DNA of 64,000 nt, from positions 62,001-126,000 of the forward strand of contig OW569352.1 of the NCBI GenBank assembly GCA_937625935.1, read 5' to 3'. The notes under the pieces are model-generated. The model was not told the origin of the DNA. It worked only from the letters and a program-made list of their open reading frames with translations, and made no database searches. This document shows positions 17,477 through 25,826 of this stretch, one piece after another. The translations under genes were made by a program, and so were the position numbers. How positions within the stretch are numbered: the first letter of the stretch is position 1; every line of letters begins with the position of its first letter. Origin of the DNA: Tetramitus jugosus. Its lineage: Eukaryota > Heterolobosea > Eutetramitea > Acrasida > Vahlkampfiidae.

Positions 17477-18088
17477 TCACTGGGTCCAGTTGCAAGAATC
17501 TTCTGGGCCTTTTTTGAATTCCTTTGTGGCAAATGAGATGAAGGAATCGAAGTATTTTGGCTTTCTTGGTGAGACGTCACTCTTTGGTACATAGAGGAGG
17601 AATTTAAAGTTGGGAGATTCATTTCCGGCGACAGGGTGACTTCTTTGTAATGGATTTGGTGTGGCCAGCCGTTGTTGCTCTTGAAGACTCATGGAAAAGA
17701 GATGAGTCAATGTTTGCACTGTTTCAGGACTGAGATACTTCTCACTCTTTGGTTCTTCTTCATTAACCAGATGTGCAAAACTTCTTTTCCTGTTTGTCTC
17801 TCGTGTCAATTGGTACGGCCATCGACCTATTCCCAAGTTGTAAAATCTTCTCTTGAGTGTGGACAAGGAAACACCCAACATTTCAGCAGCCAGACGCTGT
17901 GGACAATGAAAGAACCTTTCCATCTCTGGCTTGGTGATTTGAATTTTGTTGCGGAAGGATGTTGGTTTGGTTGGATTCATGACTCGAGATGAAGTTTTTG
18001 CGCTCTTCCCTTCAGAGGCGCATTTCGAACTTCTGTCTTCTTCTGACGTGATCCTTTCCAGAGAACCATGGGAAACATTTGCTTTCAT
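17477..18088 (-). CDS. RWP-RK-type protein, array copy 3, C-terminus scrambled
   Basis: The core domain is intact: KPEMERFFHCPQRLAAEMLGV, the SLSTLKRRFY helix and GRWPYQ. LSPETVQTLTHLFSM and FKFLLYVP follow. After YVP the frame diverges. The conserved KGIQKRPRRFLQLD is still encoded in the DNA but in another frame, and a third frame holds IPSSHLPQ and the TKGEANRK tail. At least two indels have therefore replaced the basic C-terminal motif with an unrelated one ending SCNWTQ. The start is set at Met 18088 (MKANVSH), which aligns with the other copies; a longer frame begins at 18142. The product may be impaired. Confidence 0.75.
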   Translation of the reverse strand: MKANVSHGSLERITSEEDRSSKCASEGKSAKTSSRVMNPTKPTSFRNKIQITKPEMERFFHCPQRLAAEMLGVSLSTLKRRFYNLGIGRWPYQLTRETNRKRSFAHLVNEEEPKSEKYLSPETVQTLTHLFSMSLQEQQRLATPNPLQRSHPVAGNESPNFKFLLYVPKSDVSPRKPKYFDSFISFATKEFKKGPEDSCNWTQ

Positions 18089-18730
18089 ATTGTAGTGGGA
18101 AGTATATAAATGGAGGTTTGTATCTGTTTTGTTGAGTCTCAAACTTTGTTACTCTTACGTTTGAGCCGTTGTCGGTATAATGAATGGGCACTTGGGACAT
18201 CTCGGACTGTTCAGAAGATTACTTCTCTTTTCGAGGAAAAGTGTCTAACTTGGAGATTCCATGTTGGTCGTTTTTGAAAGTAGATTTGTGGACAAAGCGA
18301 AAGGTTCCAATCAATCACACTACGAGAAGCAACATGTGATTCCACACATCTTATCAACGTCGAGGCACCAGAAAACGATTAATGTCGAAAAACAATCAGA
18401 TTTTGCCTGTGATTTAACCAGATTCGTGCATAAGCTTGATGCTGAGCAATTCTCGCTCAATGGTGCTTCTTCCAACTTGTTGATGATCCAGCTGGTTGGA
18501 CAATTGATTATTACGATTGGATGGTAATTCATATCACTCATTTCATTTCTGTTTTTATTGGTATTTGTCGGAAAATCGGGTACGGTTGACATAGAAAAAG
18601 CCATATGAAGAGAAGACTGTCATCGAGTTGACCTTTCTGTGGTGATTTTATTCGGCAGTGAAATTTTAACTCATTTCAGAGTTTCTTCGGTGAATAGAGA
18701 AGATGAGAGCGAATTGGGTTCTCGTTCACT
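18089..18730. promoter_or_regulatory. Upstream region of RWP-RK copy 3
   Basis: This 0.64-kb stretch holds shared blocks: 18184-18264 (as at 12955-13036) and 18294-18325 (as at 17361-17392). These lie about 100 and 206 bp upstream of the start, in the same order as in copy 2 before its interruption. No gene is seen. Confidence 0.55.
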
Positions 18731-19498
18731 TCATATCAAAAGTGAGTCGCTTCCAGGCAATTTTTGTTTCTTTCTGATGGCTTCCCCTTTCGTAGAGCTA
18801 TTATTGGTGTTCGTACCATCGTCCAGTTCCAAGAACCTTCTGGGCCTTTTGCGAACTCCCTCTGAGTTTGCTGCCGAATTGGATGGAGGAGTGTTGCCGA
18901 GAGATCGAGGTGATGTCTCATCTCTTGGCACATAATGGAGGAATTTGATGAAGCTTGGAGACTCTTTTTCACTGATGGAGAGATTTCTCTGGGATGAATA
19001 TTGAGTGGCGAGCAACTGTTGTTCTTGGAAGGTCATGGAAAAGAGGCGAGTCAATGTTTGAACAGTGTGAGGACTGAGTTCCTTCTCACACTTTGATTCC
19101 GTTTCATTGACCATGTGCCAAACACTTCTCCTTCTGCTATCTTGAGTCAATTGATATGGCCATCGACCTATTCCCAACTGATAAAATCTCCTTTTGAGTG
19201 TGGACAAGGAAACACCCAACTTTTGAGCAGCCAGACGCTGTGGACAGTGAAAGTACTTGGTCATCTCTGCTCTTGTGATTTGAATTTTGTTGCGGAAGGA
19301 GGTTGGTTTGGTTGGATTCATCACACGAACTGACACAATTGACCGTTTCCATTCACTCTGGGAAACACGGATCAAGCAGGTATCAGTCTCATGGGATTCA
19401 ATTCTCGGTTCAATTGTTCGTTGCTTCTGGAGAGGCTTTGGAGGAAGTTGAGTGATATGGGCTACCTTAGCACTGGAGGCAATAGTGTTCTTAGTCAT
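18731..19498 (-). CDS. RWP-RK-type protein, array copy 4
   Basis: This 255-residue paralogue has ITRAEMTKYFHCPQRLAAQ, the SLSTLKRRFY helix, GRWPYQ and the segment SPHTVQTLTRLFSM. FIKFLHYVP carries one residue more than in copies 1-3. The C-terminus has VRKRPRRFLELDDG, followed by a 30-residue basic tail (GEAIRKKQK) that may be a second nuclear signal. It is close to copy 5 in sequence. GTCAATTGA-like DNA and a TTC-rich leader precede the start but nothing decisive. YQ again replaces RK. Confidence 0.87.
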   Translation of the reverse strand: MTKNTIASSAKVAHITQLPPKPLQKQRTIEPRIESHETDTCLIRVSQSEWKRSIVSVRVMNPTKPTSFRNKIQITRAEMTKYFHCPQRLAAQKLGVSLSTLKRRFYQLGIGRWPYQLTQDSRRRSVWHMVNETESKCEKELSPHTVQTLTRLFSMTFQEQQLLATQYSSQRNLSISEKESPSFIKFLHYVPRDETSPRSLGNTPPSNSAANSEGVRKRPRRFLELDDGTNTNNSSTKGEAIRKKQKLPGSDSLLI

Positions 19499-20333
19499 GA
19501 GTAGAGTACAGAAGGTGGGGTCGTTGTGTTCTTGAGAGAGCTTTGTCAGGGATTATTGATGCTTGCTTTTATAAGTCTGTGGCTAGTTGATACCAACGAA
19601 CTGCTACGACATTTAGGGCACTTCGGACATATATTTTGGACCCTTCAAAAGAGATTACTGACCTCATTTAGAGGTAGGCATCGGGTCGCTGTTCCTAGGG
19701 GAATCACTTTTAACTTGATTTAGAAGCAAGTTATTCCTACATCGGCAACGAAGATGCATATCGCGACGAGAAGAAATGTTTTGGTCTTTATTAGACAGCA
19801 TCGCGAAGGGATCAAAATTGCACTACAACAAGATAATGGTCAACGTCTGGAGTGAATTGCTACCTCTAAATACAAAACTAGGGCATATCGAACATGAAAC
19901 TGTATACGCAGGCCTTGTTGTTCACTAGGTTACCCGTTTTGTTCAAGAGCTAGCATCTGTTTGATTGGTTCGTGACCGTCGCATGAAAGTTGATCAATGC
20001 GTGTTATAGTTCGAATGAAAGGTCATACAACAACCAAGATCAACTGTCTCCAACCGTCGAACCCACTTTTTTGTGAGTGTCCTCGGCAACCCAAAAGGCA
20101 AAATTGGAACATCATTGTTGAATACACCTCGAGATACAATTGTCGTATCCAACTGAAAAGCTCCGCACTCTCTCCCGTTACATGTTCTACCCGTATCCCT
20201 CACGTGTCTCAAGTGTGCTAAGGTGTGTTGTTTCAACGGTAATGATTCGAAGACGAATGGGTGATTTGATTACTATGTGTTCTTCAAAACTTATTTATTA
20301 TTGCCAAACGGGCGTTACAAAGTCAGACTCTGC
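19499..20333. promoter_or_regulatory. Upstream region of RWP-RK copy 4
   Basis: No gene is visible. Shared blocks occur at 19615-19645 (GGGCACTTCGGACATAT), 19717-19741 (TTGATTTAGAAGCAAG, as at 24106-24130), about 19773 (AGAAGAAATGTTTTGG) and 19929-19976 (GGTTACCCGTTTTG to ATTGGTTCGTGAC). The last 300 bp are the 3' flank of copy 5. Confidence 0.5.
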
Positions 20334-21164
20334 TCACCTTTGTTCGGAATCTTCCTCGGGTGAAATGGGTGAAGAATGAGAGCAAGTTTCTTTCGTCTTG
20401 AATCGAATGTGCGAGTCATGACTTATGGACAGCTTTTGTCGTTTTCTGTTGGCTTCTCCATTCGTTTTTACAGGGGTGTGTGTTTCATCATCGTCCAGCT
20501 GCAAGAACCTTCTTGGTCTTTTGCGAATTCCTTTGGTATTTGTTGCCGAATTGGATGATGGCGAAGAGGGAATGGAACTGCTTTGACTTTGAGGTTGTGG
20601 TGATGTCTCATCTCTTGGCACATAATGGAGGAATTTGATGAAGCTTGGAGACTCATTTCCATTGAGGGACTGGTTTCTTTGTGATTGTGAGAGTTGAGTA
20701 GTGGCAAGTCGTTGTTGTTCTTGGAAGGTCATGGAAAAGAGGCGAGTCAATGTTTGAACAGTGTGAGGACTGAGTTCCTTCTCACATTTCGACTCTGTTT
20801 CATTGAGCATGTGCCAAACACTTCTCTTCCTATTATCTTGAGTCAATTGATATGGCCATCGACCAATATCCAACTGATAGAATCTTCTCTTGAGTGTGGA
20901 CAATGAAACACCAAGTTTTTGAGCAGCCAGACGCTGTGGACAGTGAAAGTATTTTGACATCTCTTCTCTTGTGATTTGAATTTTGTTGCGGAAGGAGGTT
21001 GGCTTGGCTGGGTTCATGACACGGGAAGTCCGAGATGCAGTAACTGGTTTGTCATTTTCAGATGGAGGGATGCCATCTTCTTCTGTGATCCTTGGTTCGG
21101 TGACTTGTTGGCGCAGTTGAGGCTTGGCTGCCAGTTGAGCAGCTTTGGAGGGTATGGCAGGCAT
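20334..21164 (-). CDS. RWP-RK-type protein, array copy 5
   Basis: With the start at 21164 (MPAIPSKAAQL) the protein has 276 residues. A longer frame begins at 21371, but its extra 69 residues have no counterpart in other copies. The DNA there matches the upstream block of copies 4 and 6, so I reject it as coding. The core has TREEMSKYFHCPQRLAAQ, SLSTLKRRFYQLDIGRWPYQ and SPHTVQTLTRLFSM, then FIKFLHYVP, IRKRPRRFLQLDDD and a basic GEANRKRQK tail. It is most similar to copy 4. One domain change is GI to DI before GRWP. Confidence 0.85.
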   Translation of the reverse strand: MPAIPSKAAQLAAKPQLRQQVTEPRITEEDGIPPSENDKPVTASRTSRVMNPAKPTSFRNKIQITREEMSKYFHCPQRLAAQKLGVSLSTLKRRFYQLDIGRWPYQLTQDNRKRSVWHMLNETESKCEKELSPHTVQTLTRLFSMTFQEQQRLATTQLSQSQRNQSLNGNESPSFIKFLHYVPRDETSPQPQSQSSSIPSSPSSNSATNTKGIRKRPRRFLQLDDDETHTPVKTNGEANRKRQKLSISHDSHIRFKTKETCSHSSPISPEEDSEQR

Positions 21165-21871
21165 TACTAGGTTACAATATTGTGGGTAGTTGTTTGTTTT
21201 TGGTTCGTTGCTTCTATACCAATGCAAAGAGAACAGGTTTTTATAGCTCGCTTGGTACAAGTGACTTCGACATGTCACTTTGGACCCTTCGTGAGGGAAG
21301 GGAGAGCGATAGCCCCAACTTTGGCTGAAAAAAACAAAAAGAAAGAGGAATCTAACGGGAAGTTGCTTCAATGCACACCTGGAACGTGTTTATGCGCGAT
21401 GAATCGTTTTTCAATTGATTAGGAAATGGTTTTCGCTCCCAATGATGGTTGGTATTTTTCAATGATCGATCCGAGATGTATCCGCATGACAGCGGAAGAA
21501 GTCCTTACTAAAAATTGACTAAAAAAGAAACTTTAGCCTTTATGTGAGAGCGAAACGAAAGGACCAAAAAAATTCTACACAGGATAACAGATATCGCAGA
21601 GAACACTTGGATTTTCACAACTATAAATTTGACACTAAGATCTTAAAAGGACTCAAGAACACGAAACAGTAATGATGCTTGGCTTCCCGTTTTGTGCAAT
21701 TCATTGGTTCGTGACTTGAGCGAAAGGTTCAAATCGGAATACACTCAGATCAGTTCGACGAGGGAAATGGAGAATAATGTCAGTGTTTCCATTCATCCGG
21801 CAACCAAGATGGAAGCACTATGCCATCACGGGCGAGAGCTAGAGAAACGGCGTTTTGAATAATGCCGAGTT
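21165..21871. promoter_or_regulatory. Upstream region of RWP-RK copy 5
   Basis: Shared blocks occur at 21262-21298 (ACATGTCACTTTGGACCCTT), about 21519 (AAAAAAGAAACTTTAGCC) and 21681-21715 (GGCTTCCCGTTTTG to ATTGGTTCGTGAC). AGCGAAAGGTTCAAATC follows immediately at 21719. No gene is seen. Confidence 0.5.
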
Positions 21872-22858
21872 TCAGTATGAACCAATTTTGACTTGTGGAT
21901 GTTTGAACTGAGATGAATCCTTCATCCGAATGGATACTCTCTGATGGCCAATGACCGAGATGGCGGGATAATAAACAATGCCTTGTGTTGGAATGTCTTC
22001 AATGGTGTGAAAGTACTCGTTGTTCTTGAAGAGATACATGGACGCAGTCTTTGAGCTTCCTCTCAAATTCTTCAAGTCAAACTTGATCGCAATCGTGTCA
22101 CCCGAACTGAACACAAAATTCTGCTCACTCAAGATAGAGGTTGCCGTGGCACGTACACGGTTCATGTTAACCGTGTGAATGCCAATGTTGTAACCCACGC
22201 CTTCACTACCTAACCCAATAATCTTGTCCCGATCCACTGTTGTATACTCATACGTACCTGTTTCGATTCCGACAAAGATTCGATATGCATTATAACTACC
22301 ATTGTCATGATCATCCAGTGTGTACTCCCAACAATAAACTCCTCCCATCTCCAATTTTCGATTGGCTCGAATCGTGTCCCACTTGCTCGTTCTCTCACAT
22401 GAGATTGTCTTGTTATTGTTGTACAATTTAAGATCAGTGTCCGGTGTTCTCGACTCTGGTTCCCACTGGATCATGTTCATACGAATCAGATTTCTCCACA
22501 TGTTGTTCTCCACAGTGGTTTCCTCTGCCTCCTCAGAAAGAGAAGCATAAGAAGCCTTGGAAGAATGAGAAGCCAACAATGAAGCATTCATTTCATTGTT
22601 TGTGAGTCCGAATTGGTTGAGAGCCATGGATTTCCACAAGTATCCATCAGAATCTGTACTCAGTACCAGATAGGCACCATGATGACCACTCAACGAGATA
22701 CTATACAGGTCCTTGATCTCCAAGAATGTCAACAGGTACAGTTGTAGGTCACAGGATAGCAATTCAAAGATGTTTTGAGTCCAGGGAATTTCTTGTACAT
22801 TGCCGATTTCATCAGATGATGGCTTGTTGTTTCTTGCTCTCTCTTGGCTGACTGTCAT
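21872..22858 (-). CDS. F-box and SPRY (B30.2-like) domain protein
   Basis: This 328-residue protein probably acts as an SCF ubiquitin-ligase substrate adaptor. The F-box is at residues 30-60 (LLSCDLQLYLLTFLEIKDLY). The SPRY domain spans about 155-315: GGVYCWEYTLDD, then YRIFVGIET, GVGYNIGIHT, SSGDTIAIKFDL, LFKNNEYFHTI and YYPAISVIG. These are the expected strand landmarks of SPRY, including the strand after SGD. The F-box plus SPRY layout matches the FBXO45/FSN-1 type. It lies inside the RWP-RK array in the same orientation but is unrelated to it. The target is unknown. Confidence 0.88.
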   Translation of the reverse strand: MTVSQERARNNKPSSDEIGNVQEIPWTQNIFELLSCDLQLYLLTFLEIKDLYSISLSGHHGAYLVLSTDSDGYLWKSMALNQFGLTNNEMNASLLASHSSKASYASLSEEAEETTVENNMWRNLIRMNMIQWEPESRTPDTDLKLYNNNKTISCERTSKWDTIRANRKLEMGGVYCWEYTLDDHDNGSYNAYRIFVGIETGTYEYTTVDRDKIIGLGSEGVGYNIGIHTVNMNRVRATATSILSEQNFVFSSGDTIAIKFDLKNLRGSSKTASMYLFKNNEYFHTIEDIPTQGIVYYPAISVIGHQRVSIRMKDSSQFKHPQVKIGSY

Positions 22859-23155
22859 GTTTCTGTGTGTTGGTTTTTTGATGTCACTTTCAATCGAACA
22901 CTTCAGCCAGTTCTGAACTAGAACTCAAAAACCTACATTACTGAGTGTTCTCGAGTGGTCTCCTATCTCGGAGCTCGGAGATCTTGTCCATAATCTTTAA
23001 GAATTTGGGATTGGTATCGTGAAGATTCTTTTTAATGTACATTGTGAGTTACGGTATGAGTTATTACAGAGTGATGCTGGTCCATGAAGATGTAACTGCA
23101 AGAATAGGTTCTTTCCTGCGTACAAACCCTCGACAGGCCAACATTTCTTATTGTT

Positions 23156-23896
23156 TCAGAGATTACCTCCAGAATTCTTTTGTCTCTTCCTGGGCGTTCC
23201 TTTCGGAGATCCCTTGGTTGAATTTTTGTCATCGTCCAGCTGCAAGAACCTTCTGGGTCTTTTGTGAATTCCTTTGGTCGAATTGGATGGAGAAGAGGGC
23301 ATTGAGCCTCTTTGACTCTGAGATTGTGGTGATGCTTCATCCCTTGGCACATAATGGAGAAACTTCAAGCTTGGAGACTCATTTGCATTGATAGACCGAT
23401 TTCTTTCTGTTGACAGTTCTTGAGTGGCCAGGAGTTGTTGTTGCTGTAAACTCATCGAAAAGAGACGGCTCAATGTTTGGACAGTGTCCGGGCTGAGTTC
23501 CTTCTCACTCTTTGGTTCCTCTTCTCTCACCAAATGCCAGATACTCCTCCTTCTTGTATCAAGAGTCAACTGATAGGGCCATCGACCTATTCCCAACTGA
23601 TAAAATCTCCTTTTGAGCGTGGACAAGGAAACTCCCAACTTTTGAGCTGCCAGGCGTTGTGGGAAGTGAAAGTACCTCGTCATTTCTGCTCTTGTAACTT
23701 GAATTGTGTTACGGAAGGAGGTTGGTTTGGATGGATTCATTACTCGAGATGAAATCAGTGGTCGATCATGTTCAGTTTGAGGGGAGTGTATCTGGCAGTG
23801 TTCTGGGGATGGAAGCCTCGGTTCGGTCACTAGTTGTTGGCACCAGAATGGAGTGATATCGGTTTCCTTTACTTGGAGTGGAATGGCAGTGTTCAT
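23156..23896 (-). CDS. RWP-RK-type protein, array copy 6
   Basis: This 246-residue paralogue is the outermost copy. The core has TRAEMTRYFHFPQRLAAQ (Phe where others have Cys before PQR), SLSTLKRRFYQLGIGRWPYQ and SPDTVQTLSRLFSM. LKFLHYVP follows, then IHKRPRRFLQLDDD and a tail ending RKRQKNSGGNL. The N-terminus aligns with the other copies, which supports the start at 23896. RK is replaced by YQ as in the rest. Confidence 0.87.
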   Translation of the reverse strand: MNTAIPLQVKETDITPFWCQQLVTEPRLPSPEHCQIHSPQTEHDRPLISSRVMNPSKPTSFRNTIQVTRAEMTRYFHFPQRLAAQKLGVSLSTLKRRFYQLGIGRWPYQLTLDTRRRSIWHLVREEEPKSEKELSPDTVQTLSRLFSMSLQQQQLLATQELSTERNRSINANESPSLKFLHYVPRDEASPQSQSQRGSMPSSPSNSTKGIHKRPRRFLQLDDDKNSTKGSPKGTPRKRQKNSGGNL

Positions 23897-24589
23897 GTTT
23901 CGGGGATGTTAGATTGGTTTGTTTTCTTAGAAAAAGAATTGTGCTTAGCTACATGTGCTTCGAAATTTGGTATAACGACGAACAACATAACTTGGGCCAT
24001 CATACATGTTGGACCTTTCATGAGAGAAACACGACAACTAGAGCTCTGTTAGGGAGTAGTTTAACATGGAGTTCCCACGTTTGGTTTTAATGTGATGTTT
24101 CTTCCATTAATTTAGAAATGAATCATTCCCACGTCAAGGATCGGATGCCCAGGAGTCCGCTTGTTTGTGAAAAAAGAAATTGGTTTATGCCTTATCCGAA
24201 AAGCAGAGCGAAAGGGTCAAACCAATCACACTCCAAGATAACATAGAAGGTCCTGAAGGATTTTGACGTCCCTTTATCTGTCAAACGAGATTTCTTGCTC
24301 AGGGAAAGAATCAGTTTGTCGTTCATTTGGCTGCCTGTTTTAGTTCAAGAGCTTTATTCTCGACATGTTGGAGTGGGAAAGGTTCATATCCCTCAGAGAT
24401 CCATTATCCACTTTGGACGATTCTCACTATGGTGACATTTGCTAGTGTGGCTGGATGGAGCACTCGCACTACGATACGGAAGTTACACAAAAAACCCAAG
24501 TTAAGTTGTTTGAAAGTAACAATGGATCACAAAAGTTCCAACATGACTGATAATAAGAGCATAGGTGCTGTATTTAGAAGGTTCTGGTT
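23897..24589. promoter_or_regulatory. Upstream region of RWP-RK copy 6
   Basis: Blocks shared with other copies are at 23988-24032 (CATGTTGGACC), 24080-24130 (to TTAATTTAGAAATGAATC), about 24169 (AAAAAAGAAATTGG), 24205-24235 (AGCGAAAGGGTCAAACC) and 24329-24352 (GGCTGCCTGTTTTAGTTC). This is the fullest set in the window. No gene is seen. Confidence 0.5.
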
Positions 24590-25288
24590 CTATGGAGATG
24601 AATAAGAAGTGCTGTTAGTAAGCACATTTTCGAACTTCTCATGTCTCGTCATTACAATTTTCGTCACATCGTAACCCAGTTGCTTGGCATACTCCAACGA
24701 ATGTCTTAACCAAATATCCACCATTGGTTTATCTTCGATCGATCTTGCAAGAACCCACAGATATCTCTTCCTTGGTTCTCCTACCAAAGCAAATCTGTAA
24801 TCCGTTGAAACATCCAGAATCCAGTATTGATCTGGTAGAGGCATATTCGGAAAATGAACTTCCATCTTTGCAGGTTCAGACATATCAGGTACAATTGCCT
24901 TGCCTGTCACATACTTTTTCTTGCCTGTGATCTTGGATTTTCGACCTCTGTTGAGAACGGATAGTGTTCCATTTTCATTCTTCTCAATTGTTGTCTTCAC
25001 GTTGCAAATTTTGTGCTCGAAAGGCACAGGAAGTCGAGCTACTTCATACCAAGTACCCAAATACTGTTCTAGTGAGAAGGGGTGCACCACAGGCATATCC
25101 ATATCTTTGTGTTTGAACCGAGCTGTGACAGCATGGAAGAAATTGGATAGTCGGCGATCATTGTGCTTGCTCCAGCCTGGTCTCACTACTTGAACGCTGG
25201 ATGGATCAATAGTGACATCAGTTGCCACTTCACTATTTCCACTGCTATAAGTGTCCTTTATAAAACTTTGTTCCTTGTTCATTATCAT
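24590..25288 (-). CDS. Lipocalin of the bacterial Blc / apolipoprotein-D type
   Basis: This 232-residue protein has the lipocalin barrel from about residue 72. It shows the family signature YLGTWYEVARLPVPFEHKIC (78-97 region), then LSVLNRGRKS, GKAIVPD, MEVHFPNMP, YWILDVSTDYRFALVG and YLWVLAR. It ends with the C-terminal helix (LRHSLEYAKQLGYD). Such proteins bind small hydrophobic ligands and serve membrane lipid repair or transport. The N-terminal 70 residues are an extension without a clear signal peptide or lipobox, unlike bacterial Blc, so a cytosolic or unconventional location is likely. Start at 25288; Met 3 is equally possible. It is divergent from the carboxylase gene. Confidence 0.9.
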   Translation of the reverse strand: MIMNKEQSFIKDTYSSGNSEVATDVTIDPSSVQVVRPGWSKHNDRRLSNFFHAVTARFKHKDMDMPVVHPFSLEQYLGTWYEVARLPVPFEHKICNVKTTIEKNENGTLSVLNRGRKSKITGKKKYVTGKAIVPDMSEPAKMEVHFPNMPLPDQYWILDVSTDYRFALVGEPRKRYLWVLARSIEDKPMVDIWLRHSLEYAKQLGYDVTKIVMTRHEKFENVLTNSTSYSSP

Positions 25289-25826
25289 GTGCAGAATAAA
25301 TGTTCTCAGTGTAGGGTTGTGAAAACCGATACTTTACTCAGATCAAAGCTTTGTCTTTGTTGTTGATGTTTGGAAGTGGACAAATTTGATATTCAGCGAG
25401 AATCCACTCAATGGAAGGAATCATGGTTGATTGTATTTTTGAAGCGAAAGTCCAACCAAAAATACATTTTGTCCCACAATGTCGCAAACGAGTTGCCGTC
25501 AACCGAAGCCGATAAAGAACCAATATTTCTTGCTTCACTTCATAGTCGGCCCAGGTTCAAACTTCAAAGGATTTTCATTATCTTTTGAAACTTTTTTCTT
25601 CAAGAGGAGCCATCAAGGGCGTAACAACCCCTTGGTTGGCACACTCACTATTGACCAAACGAAACAGAAATCAACCAAACATTCATTTTGATTGATCGTG
25701 GCGGATAAAAACAATGAGGAGGATTACTCCGTAATATCTGATGAGCGGGTGATCTGTGAAAAAATTGCTTCTCCACCGCAAAAAAATCACTTTGAACAAC
25801 AAGCAAACAACACCACACAAAGCAAA
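25289..25826. promoter_or_regulatory. Divergent intergenic region, lipocalin / carboxylase
   Basis: This 538-bp spacer separates two divergent genes and must hold both promoters and 5' leaders. I see AT-rich DNA and no defined element. Short frames here have no family features. Confidence 0.4.

Noticed and set aside
21165-21371. A 69-residue N-terminal extension of RWP-RK copy 5
   Set aside because: The other five copies have no counterpart, and the DNA contains the non-coding block found about 100 bp upstream of the other copies' start codons.
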